From assembly GCF_036492635.1 (NCBI RefSeq), contig NZ_AP025308.1, positions 148,320-212,319 of the forward strand: a DNA stretch of 64,000 bases, written 5' to 3'. The DNA is from Aureibacter tunicatorum (GTDB lineage Bacteria; Bacteroidota; Bacteroidia; Cytophagales; Cyclobacteriaceae). A program made the position numbers and the translations under genes. Position 1 is the stretch's first letter. The number at the start of each line of letters is the position of its first letter. Shown here one piece after another: positions 16,935-26,800 of the stretch. The notes under the pieces were generated by a model that had not been told where the DNA came from, did no database searches, and saw only the letters and a program-made list of their open reading frames with translations.

Positions 16935-18335
16935 ATGAGAACATTTTTATTTTATGATATTGAGACTACAGGTCTGAGCCATTCGTTTGATCAGATTGTT
17001 CAATTTGCTGCTATAAGGACTGATATGGATTTCATGGTATTGGAGCAACATGATATTACAGTCGCTTTAAGAAAAGACATCCGGCCTAATCCCGAGGCTA
17101 TTTTAGTGACAAAATTGGATTTGAAAGATTATGAAGGTGAATACACAGAATATGAAGCCGTAAGAGAAATTCATAAACTATTCAACAAGCCGGGTACCAT
17201 TAGTATAGGTTATAATACATTGGGTTTTGATGACGAGTTTATCAGATTTAATTTTTATAGAAATTTGCTGGATATGTATAGTCATCAGTTTCGTGATAAT
17301 TGCTCTAGAGCTGATATACTTTATATGTTGATTTTCTATTTTTTATATAGAAAGGATTTTATAAAATGGCCGCAAGATAACGAAGGCAAGTATTCTATGA
17401 AGTTGGAGAAAATCAGTGAATTGAATCAATTTGCTACAGGAATGGCTCATGATGCATTGGTGGATGTCAAGGCGACTGTTGCTTTGGCGGAAAGAATGAA
17501 ATCAGATGATAGTTTATGGAAGTACTGTCTGGCTAATTATGATAAAAAAACGGATAAGGAACGCACCAATTCATTTTGGAAAGATCATTTAGGTATTCAA
17601 ATTGCTTTATACCTTGACTTAAGAAGGGGAAGTGCTTTAGGCTATCAAACGCCTGTTACTTACTTGGGTGAGAATTCTTTTCAACAAGGCTTGATGTTGG
17701 CTCTTGATAGGCTTGATTTTGCTTCTTTATCTGAGGAAGAGTTGTTTTCCTCTCAGCTGATTATTAGGAAAAAATGGGGAGAACCAGGCTTTATAGTCCC
17801 ATATGCTAAAAGAACGCAGGAACATTATGATGCTGAGAGACTACAGTTGATAGCTCGCAATGCTGTTTGGCTTGTTGATAATTCTAATGAATTTCATCAG
17901 CTTAAAGAGTATTGGCAAAACTATACTTATCCAGTAGTGGAAGAAGCTGATATAGATACAAGATTGTATATGGATGGTTTTTGGTCGGCTGCAGATAAGA
18001 ATATATGTCGATCTTTTCATTTTGCTGATACCTGCGAAGAAAAACGAGATGTATTGGCGAATGTGTCTAATCCTAATATTTTGGAATTAGGAAAAAGATT
18101 GATTTATAGAAATTACTCGCAACAAGAGTTGGGCTTAAGCTTGAGCGATGATGCGGACAAGTTTTTTAAAAAATTTGCTAGAAATGAGATGTTGGATTAT
18201 CGAGGTATTGCAAGAAAATCATTTGAGGAAATAGTTCAAGAGTATGAAGATAAAATGAGTCAGGAATTGGATTCCACTAATTTTGAGCTTTTAAGAAATG
18301 CTTTGAATGTGTTGAAGTCTTATACTGTTTCATGA
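16935..18335 (+). CDS. sbcB: Exodeoxyribonuclease I
   Basis: A 466-residue DEDD-family 3'-5' single-strand DNA exonuclease of the ExoI/SbcB type, used in recombination and mismatch repair. The Exo I motif FYDIETTGL has the metal-binding Asp8 and Glu10; Exo II is NTLGFDDEF near residue 95; Exo III is HDALVDVKATVAL near residue 178. The C-terminal SH3-like and helical domains that clamp DNA in ExoI follow, and the length (466) equals that of characterised ExoI proteins. The last four bases (ATGA) overlap the start of the PBP1C gene, so the two are translationally coupled. Confidence 0.93.
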   Translation: MRTFLFYDIETTGLSHSFDQIVQFAAIRTDMDFMVLEQHDITVALRKDIRPNPEAILVTKLDLKDYEGEYTEYEAVREIHKLFNKPGTISIGYNTLGFDDEFIRFNFYRNLLDMYSHQFRDNCSRADILYMLIFYFLYRKDFIKWPQDNEGKYSMKLEKISELNQFATGMAHDALVDVKATVALAERMKSDDSLWKYCLANYDKKTDKERTNSFWKDHLGIQIALYLDLRRGSALGYQTPVTYLGENSFQQGLMLALDRLDFASLSEEELFSSQLIIRKKWGEPGFIVPYAKRTQEHYDAERLQLIARNAVWLVDNSNEFHQLKEYWQNYTYPVVEEADIDTRLYMDGFWSAADKNICRSFHFADTCEEKRDVLANVSNPNILELGKRLIYRNYSQQELGLSLSDDADKFFKKFARNEMLDYRGIARKSFEEIVQEYEDKMSQELDSTNFELLRNALNVLKSYTVS

Positions 18336-20680
18336 TGAGCAAGAAACGAGTTCATTTTTTTTATCTTCTGTTTGGACTGATTTTATTGATAAATTTTCAA
18401 ATACAGATTCCAGATACATTATTTAACAAGCCTTATAGCACGGTATTGCAAAGCCAAGATGGAAAAATGCTTGGGGCTAGTATTGCTCAGGATGAGCAAT
18501 GGAGATTTCCCGAAACGGATAGCCTAAGTGTAAAATATGAAAAGGCTTTATTGCTGTTTGAGGACGAGTATTTTTTTTATCACTTTGGGATTAATCCAAT
18601 ATCAATTGCAAGAGCGGCTATTGATAATATTTCTTCCGGCAGAATTGTAAGCGGGGGAAGCACTATTACCATGCAACTGGCTAGAATGTCTTGCGAACAT
18701 GCGACAAGAACCATTTTTCAAAAACTCAAAGAAATAATAATAGCTGTGAAACTGGAGTGTTTTTATTCGAAAAGGGACATTTTGAATATGTATGCTTCTC
18801 GAGCTCCTTTTGGTGGAAATGTGGTTGGGATAGAAGCAGCTTCTTGGAGGTATTTCGGGCGATCCCAATACGACTTGTCTTGGGCTGAAAACGCGGCACT
18901 TGCAGTGCTGCCTAATGCTCCGAGTTTAATTTACCCTGGAAGAAATGATGGGGAATTGAAATTGAAAAGGAATCGTTTGCTTAAGAAGTTATTAGAAAGC
19001 GATGTAATTGATCTGGAAACTTATGACTTAAGCGTGATGGAAAATCCTCCAGCCAAACCCAGACGTTTAGAGCAACATGCTTTACATTTATTGAATAGGG
19101 CCAAAAAGGAAGGACATGCTCAAAAAGTTGTGAAAACTACTTTGGATTTTTCTCTTCAACTAAAAGTCAATGAGCTGTTGAACAGACATTCGGAGTGGAT
19201 GCAGGGCCAGCAAATTCATAATGCGGCGGCGATTGTGCTAGATATTGACAAAGGAAGTGTGCTCGCTTATGTGGGAAATACTGACGCTGGCGAAAAACAT
19301 GGCGAGCAGGTCGATATTATTACATCGAAAAGAAGCACAGGGAGTTTGCTCAAGCCTTTTTTATACGCAATGATGATAGATGAAGGCATGAGGTCTCCTA
19401 AAGAAATCGTTGATGATGTTCCCATGATTTTAAATGGATTTGCACCTAAGAACTTTTCAAAGCAGTATGATGGTGTTGTCCCCTTAGATGAAGCATTGTA
19501 CCGATCATTGAATATGCCTTTTGTCAAAGAATTGAAAGATTTCGGTTATGAGAAGTTTCATTTTCATTTGAAAAAAATGGGGATGAATACTTTGACAAAT
19601 GCGCCTTCCCATTATGGATTGTCTTTGATTTTAGGAGGCGCTGAGACAACATTATGGGAAATAAGCAGTGTATATGCCTCATTCGCGAGAAGTTTGAATA
19701 ATTATTTTAGATGGAATGACAAGGGAAGGTATTCCAAAGATGATTTTCATCCAAATTCATATGTAGATAAAAGCTATGACAGAAAAGTCTCTGACAATGG
19801 GTTATTTAGAGCTTCGTCAATTTGGTTGACATTGCAGTCATTGAAGCAAGTTAAAAGACCTACTGAATTGGGAGATTGGCAAAGGTTTGAGTCATCGAAA
19901 AATATTTATTGGAAGACGGGGACAAGCATGGGCTTTAGAGACGCTTGGTCGATAGGCGTTACGGGCAAGTATTTAGTTGGAGTTTGGGTTGGCAATGCTG
20001 ATGGCGAAGGTCGATCTGGATTGGTCGGAGTGAAAACAGCAGCGCCAGTGATGTTAGACATTTTTTCCGTTTTGCCAAAGAATAAGGACTTTGCAAAGCC
20101 CGTTGGTGATATAGTACATCGAAAGGTCTGTTCTATAAGCGGAATGTTGGCATCGGTTGATTGTCCCAAACAAGTAGAACAAGCATTTCCCAAACACTCG
20201 ATGTATCAAAAGAAGTGTCCTTATCATAAAGAGGTGATGCTTGATAAAAATATGCAATTCAGAGTTAACTCAAATTGTTATCCTGTACATCAGATGGTAA
20301 GTAAGAACTATTTTATATTGCCGCCTGTGCAAGGCTGGTATTATGGAAAGAAAACGCCTCATTATAAAGTGTTGCCACCTATGATGCTTGATTGTTATTT
20401 GAGCAATGAATCTGTGATGGAATTGATATACCCTAAAGCAAGGGCGAAAATATTTATTCCTACAGATATGGATTTGAAGAAAAGCGCGGTTATTTTTGAG
20501 TTAGCTCATCGAAATCCCAAAAAACGAATATTTTGGTATGTTGATGGAATATATATGGGAGTAACTTCGGAATTTCATCAATTGGAAGTAAATATTGGAA
20601 AAGGAAGTCATAAGTTGTTTGTAGTCGACGAGGATGGCAATGAGCTTGAGGAAATATTTGAAATTATAAATGAAAGTTGA
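18332..20680 (+). CDS. pbpC: Penicillin-binding protein 1C
   Basis: A 782-residue bifunctional peptidoglycan synthase. Residues 8-28 are the membrane anchor. The GT51 glycosyltransferase domain (about 45-225) shows EDEYFFYHFGI, with the catalytic Glu, and GGSTITMQLAR. The transpeptidase domain shows the SxxK serine motif in STGSLLKPF near residue 335, SxN in SLNMPF, and KTGTS near residue 528. The last about 150 residues, with several Cys, match the PBP1C-specific C-terminal (BiPBP_C) domain. PBP1C proteins have glycosyltransferase activity; their transpeptidase role is often weak. The gene starts in an ATGA overlap with sbcB and ends in a TGATG overlap with the next gene. Confidence 0.93.
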   Translation: MMSKKRVHFFYLLFGLILLINFQIQIPDTLFNKPYSTVLQSQDGKMLGASIAQDEQWRFPETDSLSVKYEKALLLFEDEYFFYHFGINPISIARAAIDNISSGRIVSGGSTITMQLARMSCEHATRTIFQKLKEIIIAVKLECFYSKRDILNMYASRAPFGGNVVGIEAASWRYFGRSQYDLSWAENAALAVLPNAPSLIYPGRNDGELKLKRNRLLKKLLESDVIDLETYDLSVMENPPAKPRRLEQHALHLLNRAKKEGHAQKVVKTTLDFSLQLKVNELLNRHSEWMQGQQIHNAAAIVLDIDKGSVLAYVGNTDAGEKHGEQVDIITSKRSTGSLLKPFLYAMMIDEGMRSPKEIVDDVPMILNGFAPKNFSKQYDGVVPLDEALYRSLNMPFVKELKDFGYEKFHFHLKKMGMNTLTNAPSHYGLSLILGGAETTLWEISSVYASFARSLNNYFRWNDKGRYSKDDFHPNSYVDKSYDRKVSDNGLFRASSIWLTLQSLKQVKRPTELGDWQRFESSKNIYWKTGTSMGFRDAWSIGVTGKYLVGVWVGNADGEGRSGLVGVKTAAPVMLDIFSVLPKNKDFAKPVGDIVHRKVCSISGMLASVDCPKQVEQAFPKHSMYQKKCPYHKEVMLDKNMQFRVNSNCYPVHQMVSKNYFILPPVQGWYYGKKTPHYKVLPPMMLDCYLSNESVMELIYPKARAKIFIPTDMDLKKSAVIFELAHRNPKKRIFWYVDGIYMGVTSEFHQLEVNIGKGSHKLFVVDEDGNELEEIFEIINES

Positions 20681-21033
20681 TGCTGACAGATTTTTTAATG
20701 CTTTTGGATGAATACTCATTAGTAATCATTGTAGTGCTTTTTATAATTGTTTTAGCCTTAGTTGCAAAAATAAAACAGTTGAACTCAAGATTGCTTCAAA
20801 TTCAAGCTTCAATGGAGACCAAGAAAGCGAAAAGAGCAGAGGCTGGATTGGTTAAAAAAGATATAGACGAGAAAGTCGCTGAAAGCAATAGCAGGTGGCA
20901 AAAGAAATTTAACAAAACAAAAGCTCAGTTAGATGTTGCTGAGCAAAAAGCTCAAAAGCAAGAGAAAGATCTGGCTAAAGCGCATAAGCAAATCGAATAT
21001 TATAAATCCATCATTGAAGATATGGAAAAATAG
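20680..21033 (+). CDS. Small membrane-anchored coiled-coil protein
   Basis: A 117-residue protein starting at the ATG that overlaps the pbpC stop (TGATG); a TTG one codon earlier is less likely. Residues about 10-30 are a transmembrane helix (SLVIIVVLFIIVLALVA), followed by about 80 residues of Lys/Glu/Ala/Gln-rich coiled coil. The arrangement (single helix plus cytoplasmic coiled coil) and the coupling to pbpC suggest a cell-wall or division-associated scaffold, but no family is recognised. The 53-bp gap after it separates it from the injection-system locus. Confidence 0.72.
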   Translation: MLTDFLMLLDEYSLVIIVVLFIIVLALVAKIKQLNSRLLQIQASMETKKAKRAEAGLVKKDIDEKVAESNSRWQKKFNKTKAQLDVAEQKAQKQEKDLAKAHKQIEYYKSIIEDMEK

Positions 21034-21086
21034 GCAGGGAAATTGATTTTCAATCATTTATAGTGTTACCAATTGACATTCCGTAA

Positions 21087-23813
21087 ATGATTAATAACGA
21101 AGATTCCATTTCTATACCTAAGGATATTTCATACGATGAGTCAATGGATTTCAATCTATTGATGAAAAGAGCTATCGAAATTTGTCAAAGATTATCAGGA
21201 GATAATTGGACGGATTATAACTTTCATGATCCGGGGGTTACGATTTTGGAGCAACTTATGTTGGCTTTGACGGATCTTGGGTATAGGTCAGACTTTTCTG
21301 TTGATCAATTGTTGGCTGGTGAAAAAAATAAAACTAGGGAAGAGGTATTGAGAGAAAATGCCATTTACGATCCCCTGGATATATTGACAACCGCGCCTGT
21401 TACTGATAATGATTACCGAAAATTCTTCATAGATAGATTTTACGAAATAGGAAATATCTGGGTAGAGAGATCTGCGAACTCTGAAGCAATTGCAGGGATA
21501 ATCAATTTCAAGGTTCAGTTTGAACCAAGCATTTTTGAGGACAATTACCCTACGATACTTACAAGAATGCGTGATACATATCTTAATAATAGGAATGTAT
21601 GCGAAGATCTAGGAGACTTTTCGGTTTTAAAAAAATATCCTGTTTTTTTGAGTTGTAAAGTAGATTTGTTGCGAGGTAGTAATCCTGAAATGGTCATAGG
21701 AAGGATCTTTTATGAAATAGATCAATTTTTAAACCCTTCGATAGAGTTTCATACGGTAGAAGACTTCTCTGAAAAAGATCAATATGATGGTCCCAAACCA
21801 GTTACTGGTTTTATCAAAGACGAGGATTTAAAGCCTAAAATGTCTTATTTTAACACTTATCGCTTTAAGGAAATCATCGCTAGAGAAAATGATATTGTTA
21901 TATGCGAAGATTTTGAAGTGATAATAAATGACTTTGAAGTAGCCAGAGATTTGGTGGATATTCCTGAGGACTGTTTCCCATGTTTTGATATCGAAAAATC
22001 TTTGAAAAGAGTCCAAGTGATGATCAATGGAATAACTCATTATCTGGATTTTGAAGAGGTAAATCATGTATATCAACTATTAAAGGCGAAGAAGAGCAAG
22101 AGGTTCTCGTATAAGAAATATCAAAAGGGCGATATAGATGGTTTTGATTTAAGTCAAATATCAAAATACACATCTATACAAAGGAGTTTCCCTGGTATTT
22201 ATCAAATTGGAGAATTTGGTGTCAAGGCTAATGCTAATCCTGAGGAACATGCAAGAGCAAGGCAACTGAAGGCTTATTTGTTCTTGTTTGAGGTGATTTT
22301 GTCTGGACATTTATCTCAATTAGCGAATATTAAGAATATCTTTTCAGCAAAGCCTCAAAAACCATTTTCCTACTTTACCCAATTGCCATTTGATATTCCG
22401 GAATTAGCCTCGATTTTAAGTGTTGAAAGTGCTCAGCTAGAGCATATTTTGCAAGAATTAGCAAATCCGAAGAAAGAATATTATCAACGTAGAAATGCTG
22501 TTTTAGACCATTTATTGTCAAGATTTGGGGAAGAACTAAGCGAATATATTCCGAATAAACTTTATTTGTCTCAAGACAAGTTGATTACGATGAAAGAGTA
22601 TTGGCTTCAGAATATTCTTGAGTTTACCAGGGATAGGGCTAAAGGCTCCAATTATTTGGAAGATGTTTGGGATAGTGAGAATGTTTGTGTCTTTAAGAAA
22701 AAAGTTGCGATGCTTTTGTCTATGGACTTTAAAAACAGGCTTATTCATAAGTTTAGTTTTGAAGTGCACAAGGAAGAGGAAGATAAGCAAGAAGAGCTCA
22801 CGGATGAAGCTCAGGAGGTAGAAAAGGAAATTATAGATGCAAAGCCATCAGGTGTAGTTGAAGACAAAGGAGTCGAAATTTTATGCAATCAGAAAGATTT
22901 TTTGAAAAAAGTTTTTCATTACGGAGAGACAAAAGAGAGTTTTAGAATAGTGAAAAGCCAAGATCCCGATGGCCACGACAAGTATTTGGTATATTTTAAT
23001 TTTGGCAATGAATCGCAGATTATTTACGAAGGGTATAGTAAAACGGAATGTTCCAGAATTGTAGATAAAGTGGTGGAAACAATTGTTAGTCAAAACTCAT
23101 ATTGCGACAACTTTCATGTTCTTGAACATTTATTGTTTAGGCCAAAGTCTGGAGATATTTATCATATCAATATATTGGATCACCAAAGTCAAAAACTGAT
23201 AGAGAGTGTGAAAGCGGATTCTTTTGAAGAGCAGAAAGAGAAAGTAATGAGAATGCTCTCTTTGATGATTGATGCATTTAATTTTAGAGTCGAAAAAGTT
23301 GTTGTTGAAGATGATATAGAAAAATATACATTGTTTGTGTTTGATGATATTATTGGCGAAAATTTGGCAGTGGTTTCCAGACAGTATAACACTAAGGAGG
23401 AAGCTCAAGACGATGTGATGAATCTCACGCAGTATTTAAGAGAAATTCAACAAAATGAACATATCTTTAATTCAAGAATAGAATATAAAGCCGAATACTC
23501 TCCTCTGAAAAGTGTTTCTGATAGTTTTTTCTCAAATAGCATGAGTATTGTTTATCCCGATTGGACATCAAGGTTTCAGAACAAAGAGTTTGTCGATACT
23601 TTTAAAAATGTGGTAAGCAAAGTTGCTCCAGCGTATTTGAAGATTCATTTTGTCTCGCTGAATTATTCTCAAATGCTTGAATTTGAACAAGCGTATAAAG
23701 CGTGGTCGAAATTATTGGCGGAAGAAAGCGATTATTTTGAGCTTGATGACGCTTCTTATCAAGTTGCAGATTTGTTAATGAAAAGCTCCACTCCGGATAC
23801 TGGGAAGAGTTAG
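21087..23813 (+). CDS. Baseplate wedge protein, gp6/Afp11-12-like
   Basis: A 908-residue protein. The N-terminus carries the signature WTDYNFHDPGVTILEQLMLA (residues about 45-65), a form of the DPGxTLLELxAWLTE motif of contractile-tail baseplate wedge proteins. The C-terminal region has HVLEHLLFRP (near residue 680), also found in large eCIS baseplate proteins of Bacteroidetes. The role is to form the wedge ring around the spike hub that triggers sheath contraction. An acidic linker (about 565-590) divides the protein. It opens the locus and is followed 47 bp later by the tape-measure gene. Whether it corresponds to Afp11 or Afp12 cannot be fixed from the sequence; the other wedge protein is at 40329-44030. 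Confidence 0.8.
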   Translation: MINNEDSISIPKDISYDESMDFNLLMKRAIEICQRLSGDNWTDYNFHDPGVTILEQLMLALTDLGYRSDFSVDQLLAGEKNKTREEVLRENAIYDPLDILTTAPVTDNDYRKFFIDRFYEIGNIWVERSANSEAIAGIINFKVQFEPSIFEDNYPTILTRMRDTYLNNRNVCEDLGDFSVLKKYPVFLSCKVDLLRGSNPEMVIGRIFYEIDQFLNPSIEFHTVEDFSEKDQYDGPKPVTGFIKDEDLKPKMSYFNTYRFKEIIARENDIVICEDFEVIINDFEVARDLVDIPEDCFPCFDIEKSLKRVQVMINGITHYLDFEEVNHVYQLLKAKKSKRFSYKKYQKGDIDGFDLSQISKYTSIQRSFPGIYQIGEFGVKANANPEEHARARQLKAYLFLFEVILSGHLSQLANIKNIFSAKPQKPFSYFTQLPFDIPELASILSVESAQLEHILQELANPKKEYYQRRNAVLDHLLSRFGEELSEYIPNKLYLSQDKLITMKEYWLQNILEFTRDRAKGSNYLEDVWDSENVCVFKKKVAMLLSMDFKNRLIHKFSFEVHKEEEDKQEELTDEAQEVEKEIIDAKPSGVVEDKGVEILCNQKDFLKKVFHYGETKESFRIVKSQDPDGHDKYLVYFNFGNESQIIYEGYSKTECSRIVDKVVETIVSQNSYCDNFHVLEHLLFRPKSGDIYHINILDHQSQKLIESVKADSFEEQKEKVMRMLSLMIDAFNFRVEKVVVEDDIEKYTLFVFDDIIGENLAVVSRQYNTKEEAQDDVMNLTQYLREIQQNEHIFNSRIEYKAEYSPLKSVSDSFFSNSMSIVYPDWTSRFQNKEFVDTFKNVVSKVAPAYLKIHFVSLNYSQMLEFEQAYKAWSKLLAEESDYFELDDASYQVADLLMKSSTPDTGKS

Positions 23814-23860
23814 CATGTAAATTAATCAATCGTATTTTAGCATTAAGATGGGTTATTATT

Positions 23861-26800
23861 ATGAAACAACATCATCGCATATTGACCCAAAAGGTTGTCT
23901 TAGATTTAGACCCTTCAATTATTGGTAGTAGAGATCAATTGATGAGAGAGTTTAAAATGACTTTTGATCATCAAATGAAGCCAATCGTTGACAAAGTATT
24001 GACGGAGAAATTTGGGGATGCAAATGTTGAAATCGGTCGTCTGACTTTGGACTTGGGAAATTTGTCGATTACCTCATCCCAGGATCAGTTGGTACAAGTG
24101 TTTGAAAAGGCACTTAAGGAATTAGTGGATGAGCTCGTGGAACAGAAGATCCCAAATTTGGAGGAGCTGAAAGAGGTAGAAGAGATTAGTCGTCAGGAGA
24201 GAATAGAGCATTACCTTAAGACGGGGGTCATCTCAAGAGTTGATGAAATTAAATTGTTGCTGGATGATAAGCAACTTTTAATGAACGGCTTCAATACACA
24301 GGACTTTAATAAATCTCAGCATCAAAGAGTATCTGCGGTAATAGAAAAAGAAGACTATTTAGCCTATTGGAAGAAGCAATCTCCAGAGCAGTTTAGACGT
24401 CTGAAAAGTTTGAACATCTTAGGTGCGATAGAGGCATTGTCTGAAAATTTTCAAGAGGCGTCATCGCGGGGTGACATTGAAAGCAAGTTGTATTATTTGA
24501 CTCATGTGTTCTTATTGAAATCGGATAGAGATATTAATAGAAGTTTTTTTAATAATCTTTTCGCGAACTTTCTATCAAAAGAATTTAAAATCAACAGGTT
24601 CGAGGTTGTTAGATTGCTAAACGCGACCTCGCTTTCCGAAGAACAAGTAATTCAAAGAGTACATAGAAAAAGTTCACGATATGTAAAGGCAGGGTATAAG
24701 ATTATTTATACCGATGAAGACTTGCTAATTCATTATTTGAAAACTGGATTCTTGCCTTCATGGAATGATTTGAATGGCTTTAACATGATTCCAGAGCTTT
24801 TTAGGAGTTTGAATTTAATAGGAGGAGTTGATTTAGCGCGTTATTTTAGATCAGAAGTATTGCGTGAGGATGCCCGAAAGAGATTGTTGAAATTGCTTAG
24901 AGTTCAAGGTGATATAAATCTTGAAGATAGCCTTGAACAGGAAGCGAGAAGAAACTCATTTTATACTTATTTCAAAAATTTGTCAAAGCTGAAGCTTTTG
25001 TTTCATAATACCATTTTTGATCAGGCTGATTTAATGGAAGTCATTGATCTGGAATTGATTGATTTTGCAACAAATGTTTCATTGACGACATTAATGGTCA
25101 AGAAGAGGTATGAAAGCATATTAGAGAGAATTTCTGTAAAATTAATGGTGCCTTTGATTGATCTTATTCAAGTTTTGCGAACGAGTGACAAAGACGGCAG
25201 TATAGATTTTTCGATTTTTTTTAAATACAGTTCTACTCCTGAAAGGGAGAAAAAAAGGACGTTGGAACAAGCGAAGAAATACGAAAGTGTAAGTTTTGAC
25301 GTAGATGAGTTTCTTGAAAAGCTCTCTAGTGCAGGAATTGTCAAATACTCAAAGCTTGAAAAAGATTTTGGGGATTTTTTGGAAAGAGGTAAAGCTTTTG
25401 ACTTTATAAAATTGATTTTGGATCAAGAAAACGCAGGCTTGTTATTGACTAATCTCTACGAGTCATTGAGTTATGCGAATAGGCTTAAGCTCTATAGGTT
25501 CTTATTGAGGGAAAAGAGAGTTCTGGGTGATTTCTTATTTGAATCGCAAAGCCATGATATCGCCCGTTTGCATGAGGACAATATCGATTTATTTAAAAAA
25601 GTATTCTATATGTTGTCTCAAGACAATATACAGTCTGAAAAACAAATGGTTGAGAGCATTAAATCGTATATGGATGAGCTCGATCAAGATAATGATGTAT
25701 TAATTAAAAATGAAGATAAAGAAACGAATCGCAAGGGTATTAAAGAGTTCGCTAATGAATTTTTCCAATTAAGAAATATTGATGCATTTGATAATGACGA
25801 ACAAGATGAAATTTCTTATCAAGAAAAGCTATCGAAATTATTAGTTTCAAAAAACTTATATGCTGATTTTTTATCTCATTTGAAAGGCGTTGGCAATGAA
25901 TTCCTGATGGACCAAATAATTGGATTTACTTCAGAGGAAGATATTAAGAAAGCTTTAATGTCAAATTTAAATGATAATTCTTCGAAAGTTATTAATCGGA
26001 TAGATGAGTATCTGGATTATGTTCAGTTATGGGATTACAAATCTGCTGAAAACATAAGAAGAAAGCTTTATCAACGAGCTGTTCGTCGGAATAGTAATCA
26101 ACCTGATTCGATAATTGATTCCTTGACGAGTATTTTGGATGAAAGCGGTTTAGATAGTAGTTCTTACTGGGAAGTACTAACTAGTGATTTAAGTAATAAC
26201 GTTATTAGTGATGAGAGAGAATTTGTAGTTGATCCTGTGACTTTTATGTCATTTATGGTGATGAATTTTTTGAAGGAGAATAATGAGACCTTTTATGACT
26301 TGGATACAGGGATAAAGGCAGTCATTTTCAAACATGACTTTATTAAGTTCATAGCTTATTTTAAAACGCCATTGGAGAGGAAAAGACTTAGAGAGTACTT
26401 GACGAGACGTCTGCCAATTAATTGGATTGAAAAAGCGTTGGAAAGAACTTTTAGTGAGTTAAACGAAATGATTGATGTATTGAATTTTATTGATGATCAA
26501 TCTTCAGGCTCTTCAAATCGCATATTCATTTATTTAAGGGCTTTGTTAAGCAATTTTTTAATAGAGTTTTATTCAAATGAAAAAAAATATGAGGAAATTT
26601 TTGAACGAGTATTTAGAGACTATGTATATCAAGAGGCAAGAAAAATAAATCAAGAGCTGATTGTATTTGAAAAAAGCGAAACACTATCTGAGTGGCAGGG
26701 AAAAGCAAAAATATTTTATGAATTTCAACAGGATTTTGATCGCGTATTATTATGGAAAGCAAGTGAGACGCAAAGCTTCATTAGAGTACTAAGCAGTTTA